A stretch of 64,000 nt of DNA from Lytechinus pictus (GCF_037042905.1 NC_087258.1:5496501-5560500); one strand, 5' to 3'; shown: positions 34,001 to 46,420, numbered from the stretch's first letter. Notes: a model not told the origin generated them from the letters alone. Translations and numbers: made by a program.

Positions 34001-36395
34001 GAGGAGCATTCAAAGATAAGCGTTTTTGAAACTTTAGAGGGCGCTATTTCAGTAACGGATATTTAGTGATGCGTGAAAACTGACTCCTATGTATGATATG
34101 GTACCAGTATCGATTCCTGAAAATATGAGCTCGAAATGAATAAAAACAAGAAAGTTATGGCCATTTTACGATTTTTTTACTTTACATTTCAATAAATATG
34201 ACGTTTTTGAAAGAAGGCTATTTCGGATTTGAATTTAGGGCATGAAGATGGCATTTTGAAGGTCAGGTTATGCGTCGCAGATGATGGAGCAACTCTTTGA
34301 CTATCTATAGCAATTTGTTAGAAGTCTGTAGCATGCAGGATGCGGAGGTTAGGACGAGATTAGTAATGGTATTCAAATGGACTTGAAATTTACAAAATGG
34401 CGCCTTGATGGTCATGCATGAGTGATTTTGGAAAATGGAAGACGAGGTGCACAACTAGGGATGCTGGACAACATGTCTACAAAGTTTGGATGAATTTGGA
34501 TGAGGGACGGAGCCAGGGTAGAGCTAACAAAAACCATGTGTTAAACAAATGGGATTTTGTGGAAGAAGAAGAAGACGACGGAATAGGAATACGGAACAAG
34601 AACAATGCATTGTCGCCGTTGGGCGTCAATGCAACTAGAACTGCAATCGTTTCATTACGATGTGCATGCATTGACGTGTCTGATTTAGAGGTCAAGTCCA
34701 CCTCATAAAAATGTTGATTTGAATCAATAGGGAAAAATCAGACAAGCACAATGCTGAAAATTCCATCAAAATCGGATGTAAAAAAAGAAAGTTATGACAT
34801 TTCAAAGTTTCGCTTATTTTTAACAAAAGAGTTATATGAACGAGCCAGTTACATCCAAATGAGAGAGATGATGATGTCACACACTCAAAATGGTGCATGC
34901 ACTGTCATGCATGAATGATTTTAGAAAATGAAATAAGAGGTACACAATAATGCATCATGGACAACATGTCTACCAAATCGGAATGAATTTGGATGAGGAG
35001 CGGAGGCAGGGGAGGACTAACAAAAAGTACATGTTAATTAAAGTGGATTTTGGTACATTTTGCCCTCAATAGGAAGTTACATTCTCAAGTCAAAAGGATT
35101 TCGTCCATTGGGCCATTTTTAGAACATATGGCCGCTCAAAAAAAAGAGAGAGAAGGGAGAGAAAGACACAGAGAGTAATATGAATAAGCATACACATTTC
35201 CCTGACAGTTCATTAACGTAACTCATTGTAAAGTACATAGCAGAACGATGTGCATGGATAATACGTTATGCCATAGACATTGTGTACAATTCTGTTGTTG
35301 ATAATGTGTGCTTTGTGAGCAGTATACCATGTGTTCAGATTGACTTATCTTGAAATTTTCTGTTGTAACCTATGTCGTATTTGGTATCACTGGAAAGAGC
35401 ATTCCAATGCGGTGACATTGATACCACTTTTATTTGTGCGCAAGCAATAGACCGGAAGTAAATGCCATATAAAGAAAGACATTAAAAATGAAGGTTTTGC
35501 ACAATAATTTTAAGCTGACGTCAGATTTTTGTCAGTTTTTGTTACAAAAGGTTGACGAACGGTTGAAATATATATCAATACTCATATCTGTCAAGTTAAA
35601 AAGGATAAGCTTCAATAATAAGGAAATAAGAGCAAGTTGAAGTTGCGCTGGCATTATAGTGCATTTTTGCGTATTTTGCTGATTTTCGGGAGCATTTTTC
35701 AGATATTTCGTCAGTGGTAAGGTATATTTTTTTCTAAATGGCATGAAAGGGCATATCTTGAACACCCTAAATCTAAAAAAGGGTACGGGTTTGGCCATGC
35801 ATGACGCAATGAGGGGCATTCAAAGATAAGCGTTTTTGAAACTTTAGAGGGCGCTATTTCAGTAACGGAAATTCAGTGATGCGTGAAAACTAATTCCTAT
35901 GTATGATATGGTACCAGTATCAATTCCTGAAAATATGAGCTCAAAATGAATAAAAACAAGAAAGTTATGGCCATTTTACGATTTTTTGACTTTACATTTC
36001 AATAAATATGACGTTTTTGAAGGAAGGCTATTTCGGATTTGAATTTAGGGCATGAAGATGGCATTTTGAAGGTCAGGTTATACGTCGCAAATGATGGGGC
36101 AACTCTTTGACTATCTATAGCAATTTGTTAGAAGTCTGTAGCATGCACGATGCGGGAGTTAGGACGAGATTAGTAATGGTATGCAAATGGACTTGAAATT
36201 TACAAAATGGCGCCTGGATGGTCATGCATGAGTGATTTTGGATAATGGAAGACGAGGTGCACAACTAGGGATAGTGGACAACATGTCTACAAAGTTTGGA
36301 TGAATTTGGATGAGGGACGGAGCCAGGGTAGAGCTAACAAAAACCATGTGTTAAACAAATGGGATTTTGTGGAAGAAGCAGAAGAAGAAGAAGAA

Positions 36396-36590
36396 GACGA
36401 CGGAATAGGAATACGGAACAAGAACAATGCATTGTCGCCATTGGGCGTCAATGCAAAGAAGACGACGGAATAGGAATACGGAACAAGAACAATGCATTGT
36501 CGCCATTGGGCGTCAATGCAAAGAAGACGACGGAATAGGAATACGGAACAAGAACAATGCATTGTCGCCAGTGGGCGTCAATGCAACTAT
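36396..36590. repeat. 65-bp minisatellite at the array end
   Basis: Three copies of the same unit as 30967 at 36396, 36461 and 36526 (spacing 65). The macrosatellite stops within or just after the third copy, at ACTATGGTACAGAG. Confidence 0.9.
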
Positions 36591-37379
36591 GGTACAGAGT
36601 ACAACATCATAGAACACAGAATGATAGGTTTGGGACCCCAGTGAAGCACAGCTTGTTAACGGGGCCCCTTTACATAGTGGTATATAAAAAAGTAACATAT
36701 TTACAATGAGTATAACTTAAGAACAAATGAATAACAGTATAATTAAAGGGGTATGTAATAAAACAGAGATGTTTCTGCTTGCCCAGGGTAACCATGGTAA
36801 CAGCCTAAATGAAGCAGGGCCAGGACATTCCCCCAAGCATCCTACAACCTTATTCATTAAAATCGGTCCAAATTTGTGAATGCATTAAAAATGCTCAGAA
36901 AAGGACACCTCATCAAATGAACAGGAGCCCTAAGGAAACCGAAACACCACCCTTTTTTACCCCTGTATAGACAACCTCTAATAATAAACACACACATGAC
37001 CCCCCCATACACACCCGATTACTAACGGACACACATACCCTCACACACATGGAGACCTCACTCATTGCAATCTGCTTCATGATTAATACAGTCAAACCCG
37101 ACCGCAATCTATCGAAAAGGTTTTTTTTTTATTATATATAATATAATATAACATGATATTAATAATATACAATAATTTCTTCATCTACCACTACGTTTAT
37201 CTTTCTTTCTCCCTTTCCTCCGTTTTTTGTTGGGGGAGCACGTGCCCCCCCCCCCCCCCCCCCCCGTAGTTACGCCACTGCACATAATATTGATCGTTTT
37301 TTTTTCGGCTTTGTGACCATATCATATATATTGTGTTTTGCATTATTGATGAACATGTAGTTTTAGGAAAAATTTTCAA
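36591..37379. other. Non-coding, with C-tract repeat end
   Basis: No gene seen. About 36950-37060 is rich in CACACA and ACCC. At 37195-37282 lies the inverted GTGGCGTAACTACGGGG-type repeat end with a run of over 20 C. Confidence 0.5.
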
Positions 37380-37800
37380 CGTTCACCTATCCCAAATCTG
37401 GAATAGTTAATTACACCCGGACTTAATCATTATTATTTTTTTTTATATAACAAAGGTAGTAACTGGTCGGTATGTTAGGGAAAATTTTCAGTATCCATCT
37501 ATCCCAAATTTGGGATAGTTAATTACGATCAGACCATATCGTTGTTTTTTTTTTATAACAAACCTAGTAACTGGTCGGAAGACTACATGTAATTGTGATG
37601 GAAGTAAAATGCTGCACTGAAATTTAAACATATTGTCATGTGAGATCAAACAAATCTGGAATCGTTAAATACCATTATCATTATCTGTTTTTATAACAAA
37701 CCCAGTGACTGGTCGGAAGGCTAATATCGTGATGGTAATGAATTGCTGCACTCAGAGTCAATTCAAATATAATGTTGTGTGAGATCAAGCAAACGTCTAT
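37380..37800. repeat. Degenerate tandem repeat, three copies
   Basis: TCTGGAATAGTTAATTAC (37398), TTTGGGATAGTTAATTACG (37508) and TCTGGAATCGTTAAATACC (37655) each precede TTATAACAAA.GTAGTAACTGGTCGG or a close variant. Spacings are about 110 and 150; copies 2 and 3 also share GTGATGG then TGCTGCACT and TGTGAGATCAA. Confidence 0.7.
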
Positions 37801-38110
37801 CACAGAAAGGGATATCACCATGGAAACTGGCATATTAGTAAACATTGTTCCTTTGTGCCATCAGTTATGGAGAGAGGTAATTGAGGCAGATGTCAGAAAA
37901 TGATGCAGTGACTGTCGTAGTTTTCATGCGAGGTTAGATGCAAGGGATAATTATATTTTGCCTCCTTTTTCCGACAGTATATATATAGTGTATTGTTTTG
38001 CTCCGTGACCTAACATAGTGGTATAAATGTGAGTAGTGAATTACTGCATGTATTATCATCCAGATGGCCTATATATATTAGGCCTACTGCACGGTGCTCA
38101 GATACCTGCA

Positions 38111-38141
38111 TTATGGATAGATAGATAGATATAGATAGATA
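38111..38141. repeat. (GATA)n microsatellite
   Basis: ATAGATAGATAG run of about 30 bases immediately left of the repeat end at 38146. Similar short GATA runs lie at 39045 and 39225. Confidence 0.85.
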
Positions 38142-38145
38142 GCAG

Positions 38146-38860
38146 AGGCGTCGATCCTGGGGGGCAGGGGGGGGGGGGCGATCGCCCTACCAATGAAAAT
38201 ATTGATGGGGCAAACAACGTTTTGCCCCCCCCCCAATAATTCCGGATGTGCAAAAATAAAACAAGATTGTAATGTTACTCAGAAATCGGCAAGCGAGATT
38301 GGGATACACAACTCGTTCTTTATTTAAACTCGTGCTCAAAATGTCCTCTCTCCAGATTGGAATATAAAAATGTTCAGCTCGCGTTTCGCCTTCGCATTAT
38401 TTCTTTAACAAAACCCCATACTTTTTATGATTAAATAGGTGTCATTTAATGTCCCATTTTTAGTTCTTAACATCAAAAGAACTCCCGCTTCGATTCGCAA
38501 TAATCGTTTATTGGATAAATAGGCCTATACTCTTTATTAAAAACGTCCGTCATTAAACTGTAATTTTTTTTCAGATCAAAATATCAAAAAATACCCATCT
38601 TAATCATTGGTACCAAAAATGCTAAGAATATCAAGCTTTCATGTCAGAATATAAAGACATTTCAGCTCGCTCTCGGCACTCGCATTATCTGTTAGAGTGA
38701 GATATGTATCCTCCCCATGAGTCACAGCTACAAACAGTCCTAAACAGGTACACTTTTCCTGTTTTCAGGTCAGTATACCAACAAATTTCAGCTCGCGCTT
38801 CGCCATCGCATTAATTTGTTGGTGAGATATGTGTCTCTGTCTCATGAGTCATATAAATAA
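38146..38860. repeat. Interspersed repeat, inverted copy of 1111-1800
   Basis: Begins AGAGGCGTCGATCCTGGGG with G tracts and GGCGATCGCC, then CAATGAAAATATTG; ends TCTCATGAGTCATAT beside (ATAA)n and (TA)n. Blocks CAGCTCGCGTTTCGCCTTCG, GCTCGCTCTCGGCACTCGC and GCTCGCGCTTCGCC mirror the plus copy. A related end with GGGTCGACGCCG lies at 39180-39225. Confidence 0.75.
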
Positions 38861-38864
38861 ATAA

Positions 38865-38929
<65 letters not shown>

Positions 38930-38965
38930 TACATACATATATATATGTATGTATATATAACTAAG
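38860..38965. repeat. (TA)n microsatellite with ATAA and GTATATAT interruptions
   Basis: About 100 bases, adjoining the repeat end. Confidence 0.9.
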
Positions 38966-41390
38966 TAGAAATTAGTGTAACTTCATGCACTAGAGATCTG
39001 TAGGAACAGCAAGGACGCTTCTTCAGGTACAAACTGAGGTGGATAGATAGATAGATGGTGTTTCGTACTATTCATATGTGGATTATATATATATATTAAT
39101 AGGCCAGTGTGTGTGTGTGTGTGCGAAAGTTTGTTTGTTTTGTGCGATCAAGCGCCTTTGGAACGTTGATTCATGATTTTGGCCCCCCCCCCCCATCTGA
39201 AAAATGGGTCGACGCCGTTGATAGATAAATAGATAGATAAATGGTATTTATTGAAAATCTCCACACATTGGGTGATTTCAAGTTCAGTGTTGACCTTTTG
39301 GTGTTGGAGGTCATTTTTTTACATGAGTATAACACCAAACATAAAATGAAGGTCCTGAAAAGTCACTCACTAGTTGTTGAGGTGTCAATAATGTGATCTG
39401 GATCAGTTTTACAAACTCAGAATAGGTTTTGGAGCTAGGGGAAGCAATCCACATTGTGCTTCCAATACCAATACCAACGCCAACACCGGACTTGAAATCA
39501 CCCAATGCAGTTAACAAACTGAATTGCATGTGAATTACAAAGTATACGTGTTATTATTGATTACATTTTACAATACAATGTTCAAGTGTGCAAAGTAGAT
39601 TAAATCCTACATAGATTAAATCCTGTATAGTGATTGGTTCAAATAGCATCATATGTGACCAAATATATTTCAACTATGTGTTGCATGACGTCAGACCTCG
39701 ATATATTTTTCGCTATACCAATATTCTGACGTCATTATTTCAGAAAACTGGGGCGGTATTCTGAATACTGTCTTTTCTCAGTGGATTTTTCTGGTGGATG
39801 TCATAACTTATGTCACAAAAATTGTCATAAATTTTGTATCGTCTCTTTAGCGTGCACCAAAAATACGTGGCTTTAAATAATCCTTTTAATTTATACAAGC
39901 AAAATATATCGTGACAAAAGTTTAGATTGTGATATAATAGTTTTAAAGTATGACAATTTTCAAAATTATTTTTTCATGCTACAATATAGTCCCTACATAT
40001 TAATTCCTCCCCCTTTTTTCTGTTTTCCTTCTTTTTATACTTTCCTTATAAAAATCCTTCACAGCTTTAGTGGTCCTACGGATAGGAATGAACTCGAATT
40101 AGATCAATGAAAAGCATGATAGCCATAGGCGAACCGCCTATATAATATGGCCTACTAATTCATCAATGAATATAACTGAAATAATGATAAAAATTATTTT
40201 TTTCCAAGTCATATTCAACAGGAAAAAAATATACTCAACAAAAAGTAAGCCCCCCCCCCCACATAGTAACCAATTTCAAAAATAGGCCGAGTATGAATTA
40301 TCATTGATATGCCTTTCAAGTTAATTTCCATATGAAGCCAATATTGTCTATACATCATGCCGTCCGTTACATCTTCAGAGCTTACCGAAGTTAACAAGGA
40401 AAAAAAGACCTAATCAATTTAATCAGAACATTGTATAGTCACGTATTGTATTACCGGACACTATTATGATTCCGGACGCGCATATTTCTGCGTTCTAAAA
40501 CAAATTCGTACCGTAAGACTTCCGCAATTAAATTTCACAGAGCAATACATAGAACAAGATTGCAAAAACAAGGCGAAAAATCCAACTTTTACCTAATTAT
40601 CTCTAAAAATGACAGAAAATGCTTAAAATATCATATAACATAGTTTTGTATTAACAATTGATATATTTTCTAACGGAAATATGGGCCTGATTTGCCGAAT
40701 TTCAATCTCGTCCACTCCTTGATCGATCAAATGATGAGGTGTGGTGTATTGTGGGTGATCGTCGACGGCTAGTTCTCAAGGTACCCGTGCGCGAGGTTTA
40801 CCGTGAGTAGAGCCGTCGATCGGCAGCGCGTCGATATATAGAACTTGATGAGCGTCACGATACGAACGCGAGCATATTATTATTGGAAAGTGCCATGGAA
40901 CATGCAGCTAACAAGACAAAATAAAATAAGTTATCAAACACGAATTTATTACCAACATCTGCTCAGATTCGATATAAAAAAGCAAATAATACTTAGAATT
41001 TACTCATGATATGATATAAGAAGAAAAAAAAAATCACAAAAATTTGTTCTTACATCATTATAATCAAGGATATCTTTACCCGTCCGGCGCGCGTCCGGAA
41101 TCATGATGTAATTTGTCGCGCACGAAAATAATTGTTTTTCGTGGAGGGGTATGCGGCAAGTGCGATGCAAAGAAAATGGTTGGTAAATATAAAATAATTT
41201 TATCATATTAATAATTTTCATAATATTTGGAATAGCAAGTGCGAATTTTTCTTGATTGTATTTCCTCTAGTTGTCATTTTTAAAGCACTGAAATAAAGGT
41301 GTCCGGCAATAGGATACACTGCCATACTGTTATTGTTTGACATTCTGATTTTTTTTTTCTTTTTTAATTTTGCGGTTTGAAGTTTCGGGA
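38966..41390. other. Non-coding interval
   Basis: Contains (GT)n near 39105, two C tracts (39182, 40248), and a region of higher CpG at 40735-40870 with GTCGACGGCT and GAGCCGTCGATCGG in inverted order. A one-sided GCGGTATTCTGAATAC end at about 39750 resembles the MITE termini at 57720 and 60060. No exon supported. Confidence 0.45.
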
Positions 41391-41395
41391 ACACT

Positions 41396-41708
41396 GGGAC
41401 CGATTGCACGAAAGGGTCTTTCCAAGGACCGTCTTTCGTGTCGCCCATCTTTTATGATACGCCATGTGAAACGCATTTCAAATAAATTATCTGCAAATAT
41501 ATTTTATTTGTCTGTTAAAATAAACAAAATATTTGTTTATAAAATGATGTGATATCTCATGAAATTGTATAAAATTTGATTTAAAAGCAAGCTTACGAAT
41601 TTTATTTGCTTATCATAAATTTCAGAAACACCCCGCTTATAGCGCATCATAAAAGATGGGCGACACGAAAGACGGTCCTTGGAAAGACCCTTTCGTGCAA
41701 TCGGCCCC
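41396..41708. mobile_element. Foldback MITE, 313 bp
   Basis: Arms of about 75 bp: the left reads GGGACCGATTGCACGAAAGG, TCTTTCCAAGGACCGTC, TTTCGTGTCGCCCATC, TTTTATGAT; the right is its near-perfect reverse complement ending GTGCAATCGGCCCC. The central 150 bp is AT-rich and unrelated. No ORF. Confidence 0.85.
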
Positions 41709-42195
41709 TGTATAATAATCACCTGCGATCGGAATCAAGAAAATGGCATCACTCACTTGCGGATTCAGGTTGGGAATTCATTTATCGAGAGCTGTAACGA
41801 ATTTATCCAATACCTTTCGGTGTATCGATTTGGGCTCATTTAGCTGGAAATTCAGGAGGCTCGGCCAGGAGACTAGATATTCACCGTGTTTTCCATTGTG
41901 AGTAGAATTCTTTAATAACTTTTTCACGGCTGGCGTTAGGTTCAGTCCCATTCGAAGGTATCGGGGTTTGTACGTTCACAAGGCATGCTAATTGCTAGGC
42001 TTAAATTAGAATGCATTGTTTTGTTTGTTCACTAAATTAGAAAAAAAAATAGAATGTGGTCTGCAGTCGCCGCACGCAGCTGCTGAGGCGCAGGCCGCAG
42101 AGGCATTAGTATTTTTGTACATTGTTGCATGTTGTTCTTTGACTTCTTTCACATTATTTTGATTTTTGAGAGAGTGCATTCAGCATCACTCCTAC

Positions 42196-42642
42196 CAGTA
42201 GAGGCGCACGGCCAATATTGGAGACTGTCTCCAATGTGGGAGATTATCTCCAATATCAGAGACTTTTGTAAAGAATTTGGGTATCCAATTTCAGAGACAG
42301 TCTCCAGTTTTGGAGATCAATTTCCTTTGTTTACATTTGCTGCAAAAGGATTACCTTGGCGGCAAATAAAAATGTGATAAGCAGATTCCTCATGAAAAAT
42401 TATCCCTTTTCACCGTCTACTTTAAAAATTCACCGTCTACTTTTGTTTTGATAAGGATTTTTTTTGTCAATCACACACATAACAAATGGGCTTCTGACCT
42501 CAGTGAGACAAAATTTTGGGTGGAAAAAATCATGTTTTTGTTGGTGTTGTTTCTTTTGTCCTTTTGCAAAGCAAGTCTCCAATGTGGGAGATTGTCTCCC
42601 CTATTGGAGAGAGTCTCCCATATTGGCCGTGCGCCTCTACTG
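42196..42642. mobile_element. MITE, 447 bp, with 5-bp target duplication CCTAC
   Basis: Termini CAGTAGAGGCGCACGGCCAA and its reverse complement, flanked by CCTAC at 42191-42195 and 42643-42647. Inside both ends are repeated words of the form GGAGACTGTCTCC, TGGGAGATTATCTCC and GGAGAGAGTCTCC. The middle is AT-rich, without transposase. Confidence 0.85.
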
Positions 42643-43277
42643 CCTACTCCTAGTCTACTAGTACCAATGAGGTCCAAACATTAGCATGTATGGACCTCAT
42701 AGGCGACAATGCGTTAAAAACAGGTTAGAACTTCTAACCGTACTGTTTCCTGCACCCAAGTATGATATTACTCCCAAAATATGAGTTTTGTCCTCGTTTG
42801 TTTATCATTTATTAAAAGATTGCCCATTAAATATATTCCTATTCCTAATTTGAATTTAATAAAATAAAGGGAAACTTACATTTGAGTCATTTTTCGATCT
42901 TTTTTTGGCAGTCAGTCCGGTCACCGTCGAGTGCGATCAAAGCGGTATGAAGCTGATTTTCAGATCACGTGATACGTGTGGTCATCACCTGATCAATCGA
43001 CTATCCTTTTTTAAAGACCGCAACAATTATAAATTTTATTATAAAATATATATAGAATAAAATATTGCATAATATTATGTATATTTCTACAATTAAAAAA
43101 TATTTTGTGATATAAATTTAATATTTGACGTAAAAATCGCTATTGAACAAAATATTTATTAAAAAATAAAAAATCAAACAAAATAAAAAAAGCCTTGGAC
43201 ACAGTGCAAAAAACCTAACGATTTGGCCGCGTTGTTAACTATCGTAAGGGGCGCTTTATTTATAAATAAAAAAGAAT

Positions 43278-43362
43278 ATGCAGCTGTCTATGGCGACGTG
43301 GTTTGTCGCGAGATTTGAGACAAATCCGTGGGAATTCTTGAGAAAATACATCAAAAGAACCG
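43278..43362 (+). CDS. Candidate first coding exon of an unrecognised gene
   Basis: ATG at 43278 (second in-frame ATG at 43290, context TCTATGG) opens 28 codons starting MQLSMATWFVARFETN, then PWEFLRKYIKRT, and ends in a strong donor G|GTGAGT at 43363 (phase 1). TTTATTTATAAATAAA lies just upstream. The protein is not low-complexity and differs in character from the surrounding AT-rich DNA. I do not recognise the family. The candidate terminal exon at 49720 enters in the same phase, but that match is one chance in three. It could also be chance. Confidence 0.25.
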
Positions 43363-45840
43363 GTGAGTACCGATTAAACATTATTAAAGTTGTAAATAGA
43401 TTATACATACCTTGTAGATTTAGTTTTTAAGGTGATATTAGTGCTTAGTTCTAAGCTAGGGAGGCCCAAACGCGCGTGAGCGGAGTCCCACTTTATTAAC
43501 ACGGGTAAGTATTGCGGTGTCGCCTAGAGTGTTCAGCATTGGCTTCTAAAATTTTGAAAATATAAGTGGTGTTCAATCACTCTAAGCACCAAGGCTATTA
43601 ATTCCTGTGTTAAAATAAAAAAGTGAGTGCACGCAAATTAAATGTTGGACTTAAATTACTAGATCTTACCATGGAGCTCCATGACGAAATCTATTCTTAA
43701 ATTAGACTCTAGATAGGGGGCCTATTACTCAATTGAAAAAAAATGTATAAATAGTACTCGCCTGGTCTTTTCTTGGGGTATTGAAGCCTTTTTGTCCAGA
43801 ACTTGCTCAACTTTTGCGGCAAATTTTGTCGCCATAGGGTTGTGCACATTCTCGTTTAATACTGGTTGTCACGTGACACGGCAATGTCGTTAGGCTGTTT
43901 GGCCTGTATTCAAGGCGTTCTATCCGTTATGATTTTATATTGAATGAAGCAAATTCCATCAGGTATAGGCCCCTATCAAGTCAAAATCGATACAGGGATC
44001 GAGAGGGGGGGGGGGGGTGGAGCCAAAAATTTCCCAGTCACATGGTATGAAAATGATATTTTTTATGATTGTCCACGATCATTAGGGCAAACCCGTGTGT
44101 AGACAGGAATAACCGTCGTTTCTGGGGATTTATTCAACAATTTCTGACATTTTACTGTAATCCCCATTTACCGACGGTAGGGTGTACGTGTGGGCTCGCA
44201 TGTGTTCTCATTCCCTCCCTTTTGTCAATTCACAGTCCAAAGTTTGATGTAATTTTACACATCGAATTTACAATCTAAGGATGTATAAACAACAAACTTT
44301 TAAAACTTGATATTTTAATGTTTAAATACTTTAAACGATATAGATGAAAAAGGCATGAAAAATATACTTTACCGATGTTTAATTGGGTTGAACACGATAA
44401 AAATGGTCAAAATGGCAGCCAAACTATAAAATATTTACAAACGAACGTCAACAATCACGAATGTGATATCGATATTGCTTTCGATATTATACGATCTGCT
44501 CCATATGCGAACGAAACCGAAGATAAACGATACTAGTTATACTAGTACTAGTACTAGTTATAATCGCGATATATCGATTCGAGACATTAAGTTAATAACG
44601 ATAATGACGTCATTCAAGATGGCAACTTGCAAGAAAAACCGTCAGGTCAGGTGAAAATGTCTTAGATGACAGATTTCTCAATCATCCAGAGGATTTTTTT
44701 TCAATAACTCCGGTCCAAGGTATGCAATTACTTAAGTTATTTATATTTCCCTGATAATGGAAACCATGAAACTTTCAATTTTGCTTAAAAAACAGTTTTA
44801 AATCGCGATCTATAAAACGCTAGTTCACTATACGTTGGCTGTAGGTACGGGGCCCCATCCCCTTCAGTCTATGTATGGTGAGTGGAGCCAACGTAGTTCA
44901 GCGGAACAACCAAAATACAGAGACTGAAGCTTTTGGTCTAACCCGTGTGTGGCAGTACGGTAGCGTGATGAGTAAAAAAAAATAAAATAAAAGAAAGAAA
45001 GAGGGCCAATGTAGGCATACATGGCGCGTGGGAATAAAGTTGCTTTATATGTTCCAAGCGAGTGAAGCAAGCGAGAAAAAAACTTTTCGTGCAAATCTAA
45101 ATTTGAGATAGATATCTTAACTTACACTTTTCCTTTTCTTTTCATTAATTCACTTCATTTCTTTTTTATCTTGGTTGTAGAACTTTCGGGGGCCCCTAGG
45201 CCTAACCCTTCCATCGTGTACCCCCAGTGCAATATCAGCAGGTGGGTCTCGATAACTCTGGATATTTAGCAATTAGACCTATTTATAGAAAAACATAACG
45301 TTAATGTTTTGACCCCTTCCCCCCAAAAAAAGGAAAAACAATTATAAACTAAGTTATATACATCCCCCTTTTCTCATTTCGCTTTTTATTTTCTCTATTC
45401 CCTCCTTATTTTTTTTTGGGGGGAGGGACCTTTTCGGGGAGCACCGCCCCTAGCTACGCGCCTACCAGATGAAGAGGCGAGCGAGCAAAACCTTTGTCAC
45501 TTTTATTACAAATATCAATTTTGCAATAGATTTTGACATAACATTCAGAATTATTCTCGCATGCATTTTTCTTTCCTTTTGCTTTTTTATGGCCTTTTAT
45601 TTCTCTTCCCTTTCTCTTTCTGTCTTTCTTTCTTTCTTTCTTTTCCTTCCTTCATTCCTTTTCTCTTATCCCGTTTTTTTTTTGGTGAAATCCACTGGAC
45701 CGGGGATCAAGGGCCAGCCTGCATGCCCCCGGCGGTTTACGCCTCTGCCGTGGATGTAAGCTATATATACGCATGCTTAATCTTCATTATGATTCAAACT
45801 ATATAGAGGCGCATCCAAGATTTTCCAAATTACATGTAAG
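43363..45840. other. Interval without supported gene
   Basis: Includes a 12-G tract (43999), a palindromic ACTAGT cluster at 44531-44557 followed by CGCGATATATCG, the repeat end GGGGAGCACCGCCCC at 45437 and the pyrimidine-rich inverted copy of 21346-21570 at 45540-45755. Confidence 0.45.
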
Positions 45841-46420
45841 TAGGGGGGGGGGCGGGGTGAATTTTCTCAAGTAAAATTTGACAACTCCCAAAAAAGGTTC
45901 TTACTAAAAAAAAAAAAACGGTCATTGTCTCGCGTAAAGTTTGACAAGTTAAAAAAAAATGGTCACTCAAAATGAAAGTCATTTTGTCCGCGTAATATTC
46001 GGCAAGCCCCCCCCCCCCACAAAAATAAGAAAAGGGAAAGTCATTTTGTCCACGTGATATTTGGCAACCCCCCCCCCCAAAAAAAAAAAAAAAAAAAAAA
46101 AAAAAAGGTTTTAACTATAGCAATGATCGAAGGTCATTTTGTCTCGCGTAAAATTTGACAATTTTTTTATAAAGTTGTCACTAAAAAGAAGGTCATTTTT
46201 TCCACCATTGATTATATTTGGCAAGCCCCCAACCCCCACCCCCATAAAAAGTTTGTCCCTAAAAGTGATGTATAGAAAGTCATATTGTTAATTTGTTCCC
46301 AGTAAAATTTTGAATTTGGCAACAAAAAAAAAAGGCCAAAAAGAGAAAAGAATATGAACAAAATATCCCCATTACAAATAATGCTGTACGTGATTCTCAT
46401 GAGGGGGGGGGGCACATAAC
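45841..46420. repeat. Minisatellite with GTCATTTTGTCC(G/A)CGT and C tracts
   Basis: Units of roughly 80-100 bp share GTCATTTTGTC, CGCGTAA(A/T)ATT, TTGGCAA or TTGACAA, then a run of C or A. Copies start near 45920, 45977, 46038, 46131, 46187 and 46280. Degenerate. Confidence 0.7.

Larger units (their letters stand above)
25325..36590. repeat. Macrosatellite: six and a third tandem monomers of about 1.75 kb
   Basis: Monomers start at ACGATTTTTTGAC-like words at 25325, 27017, 28766, 30531, 32419, 34168 and 35978, giving lengths 1692, 1749, 1765, 1888, 1749 and 1810, and a last partial copy of about 610. Copies are nearly identical by eye. Each carries in order: GACGTTTTTGAAGGAAGG, GAAGATGGCATTTTGAAGG, GGATGAGGGACGGAGCCAGG, a (GAA)n tract, a CAAGTCCACCTCAGAAAAAT arm, GAGAGAGATGATGATGTCAC, AGAGAGAGAAGGGAGAG, GACCGGAAGTAAATGCC and AGAGGGCGCTATTTCA. 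Diagnostic variants fall into a three-monomer order (see findings). A 95-codon minus-strand frame recurs once per monomer (26571-26858, 28320-28607, 30085-30372, 31973-32260, 33722-34009, 35532-35819); its differences are largely amino-acid changing and it matches no family I know. Confidence 0.92.

Noticed and set aside
26571..35819. A 95-codon minus-strand frame repeated six times, as a possible gene family
   Set aside because: It recurs only because the 1.75-kb satellite monomer recurs. Differences between copies are mostly amino-acid changing, there is no start context, promoter or known domain.
25325..36590. CRISPR-like or phage-type array
   Set aside because: Repeat units are 1.75 kb with no short direct repeats and variable spacers, and the genome is clearly eukaryotic.
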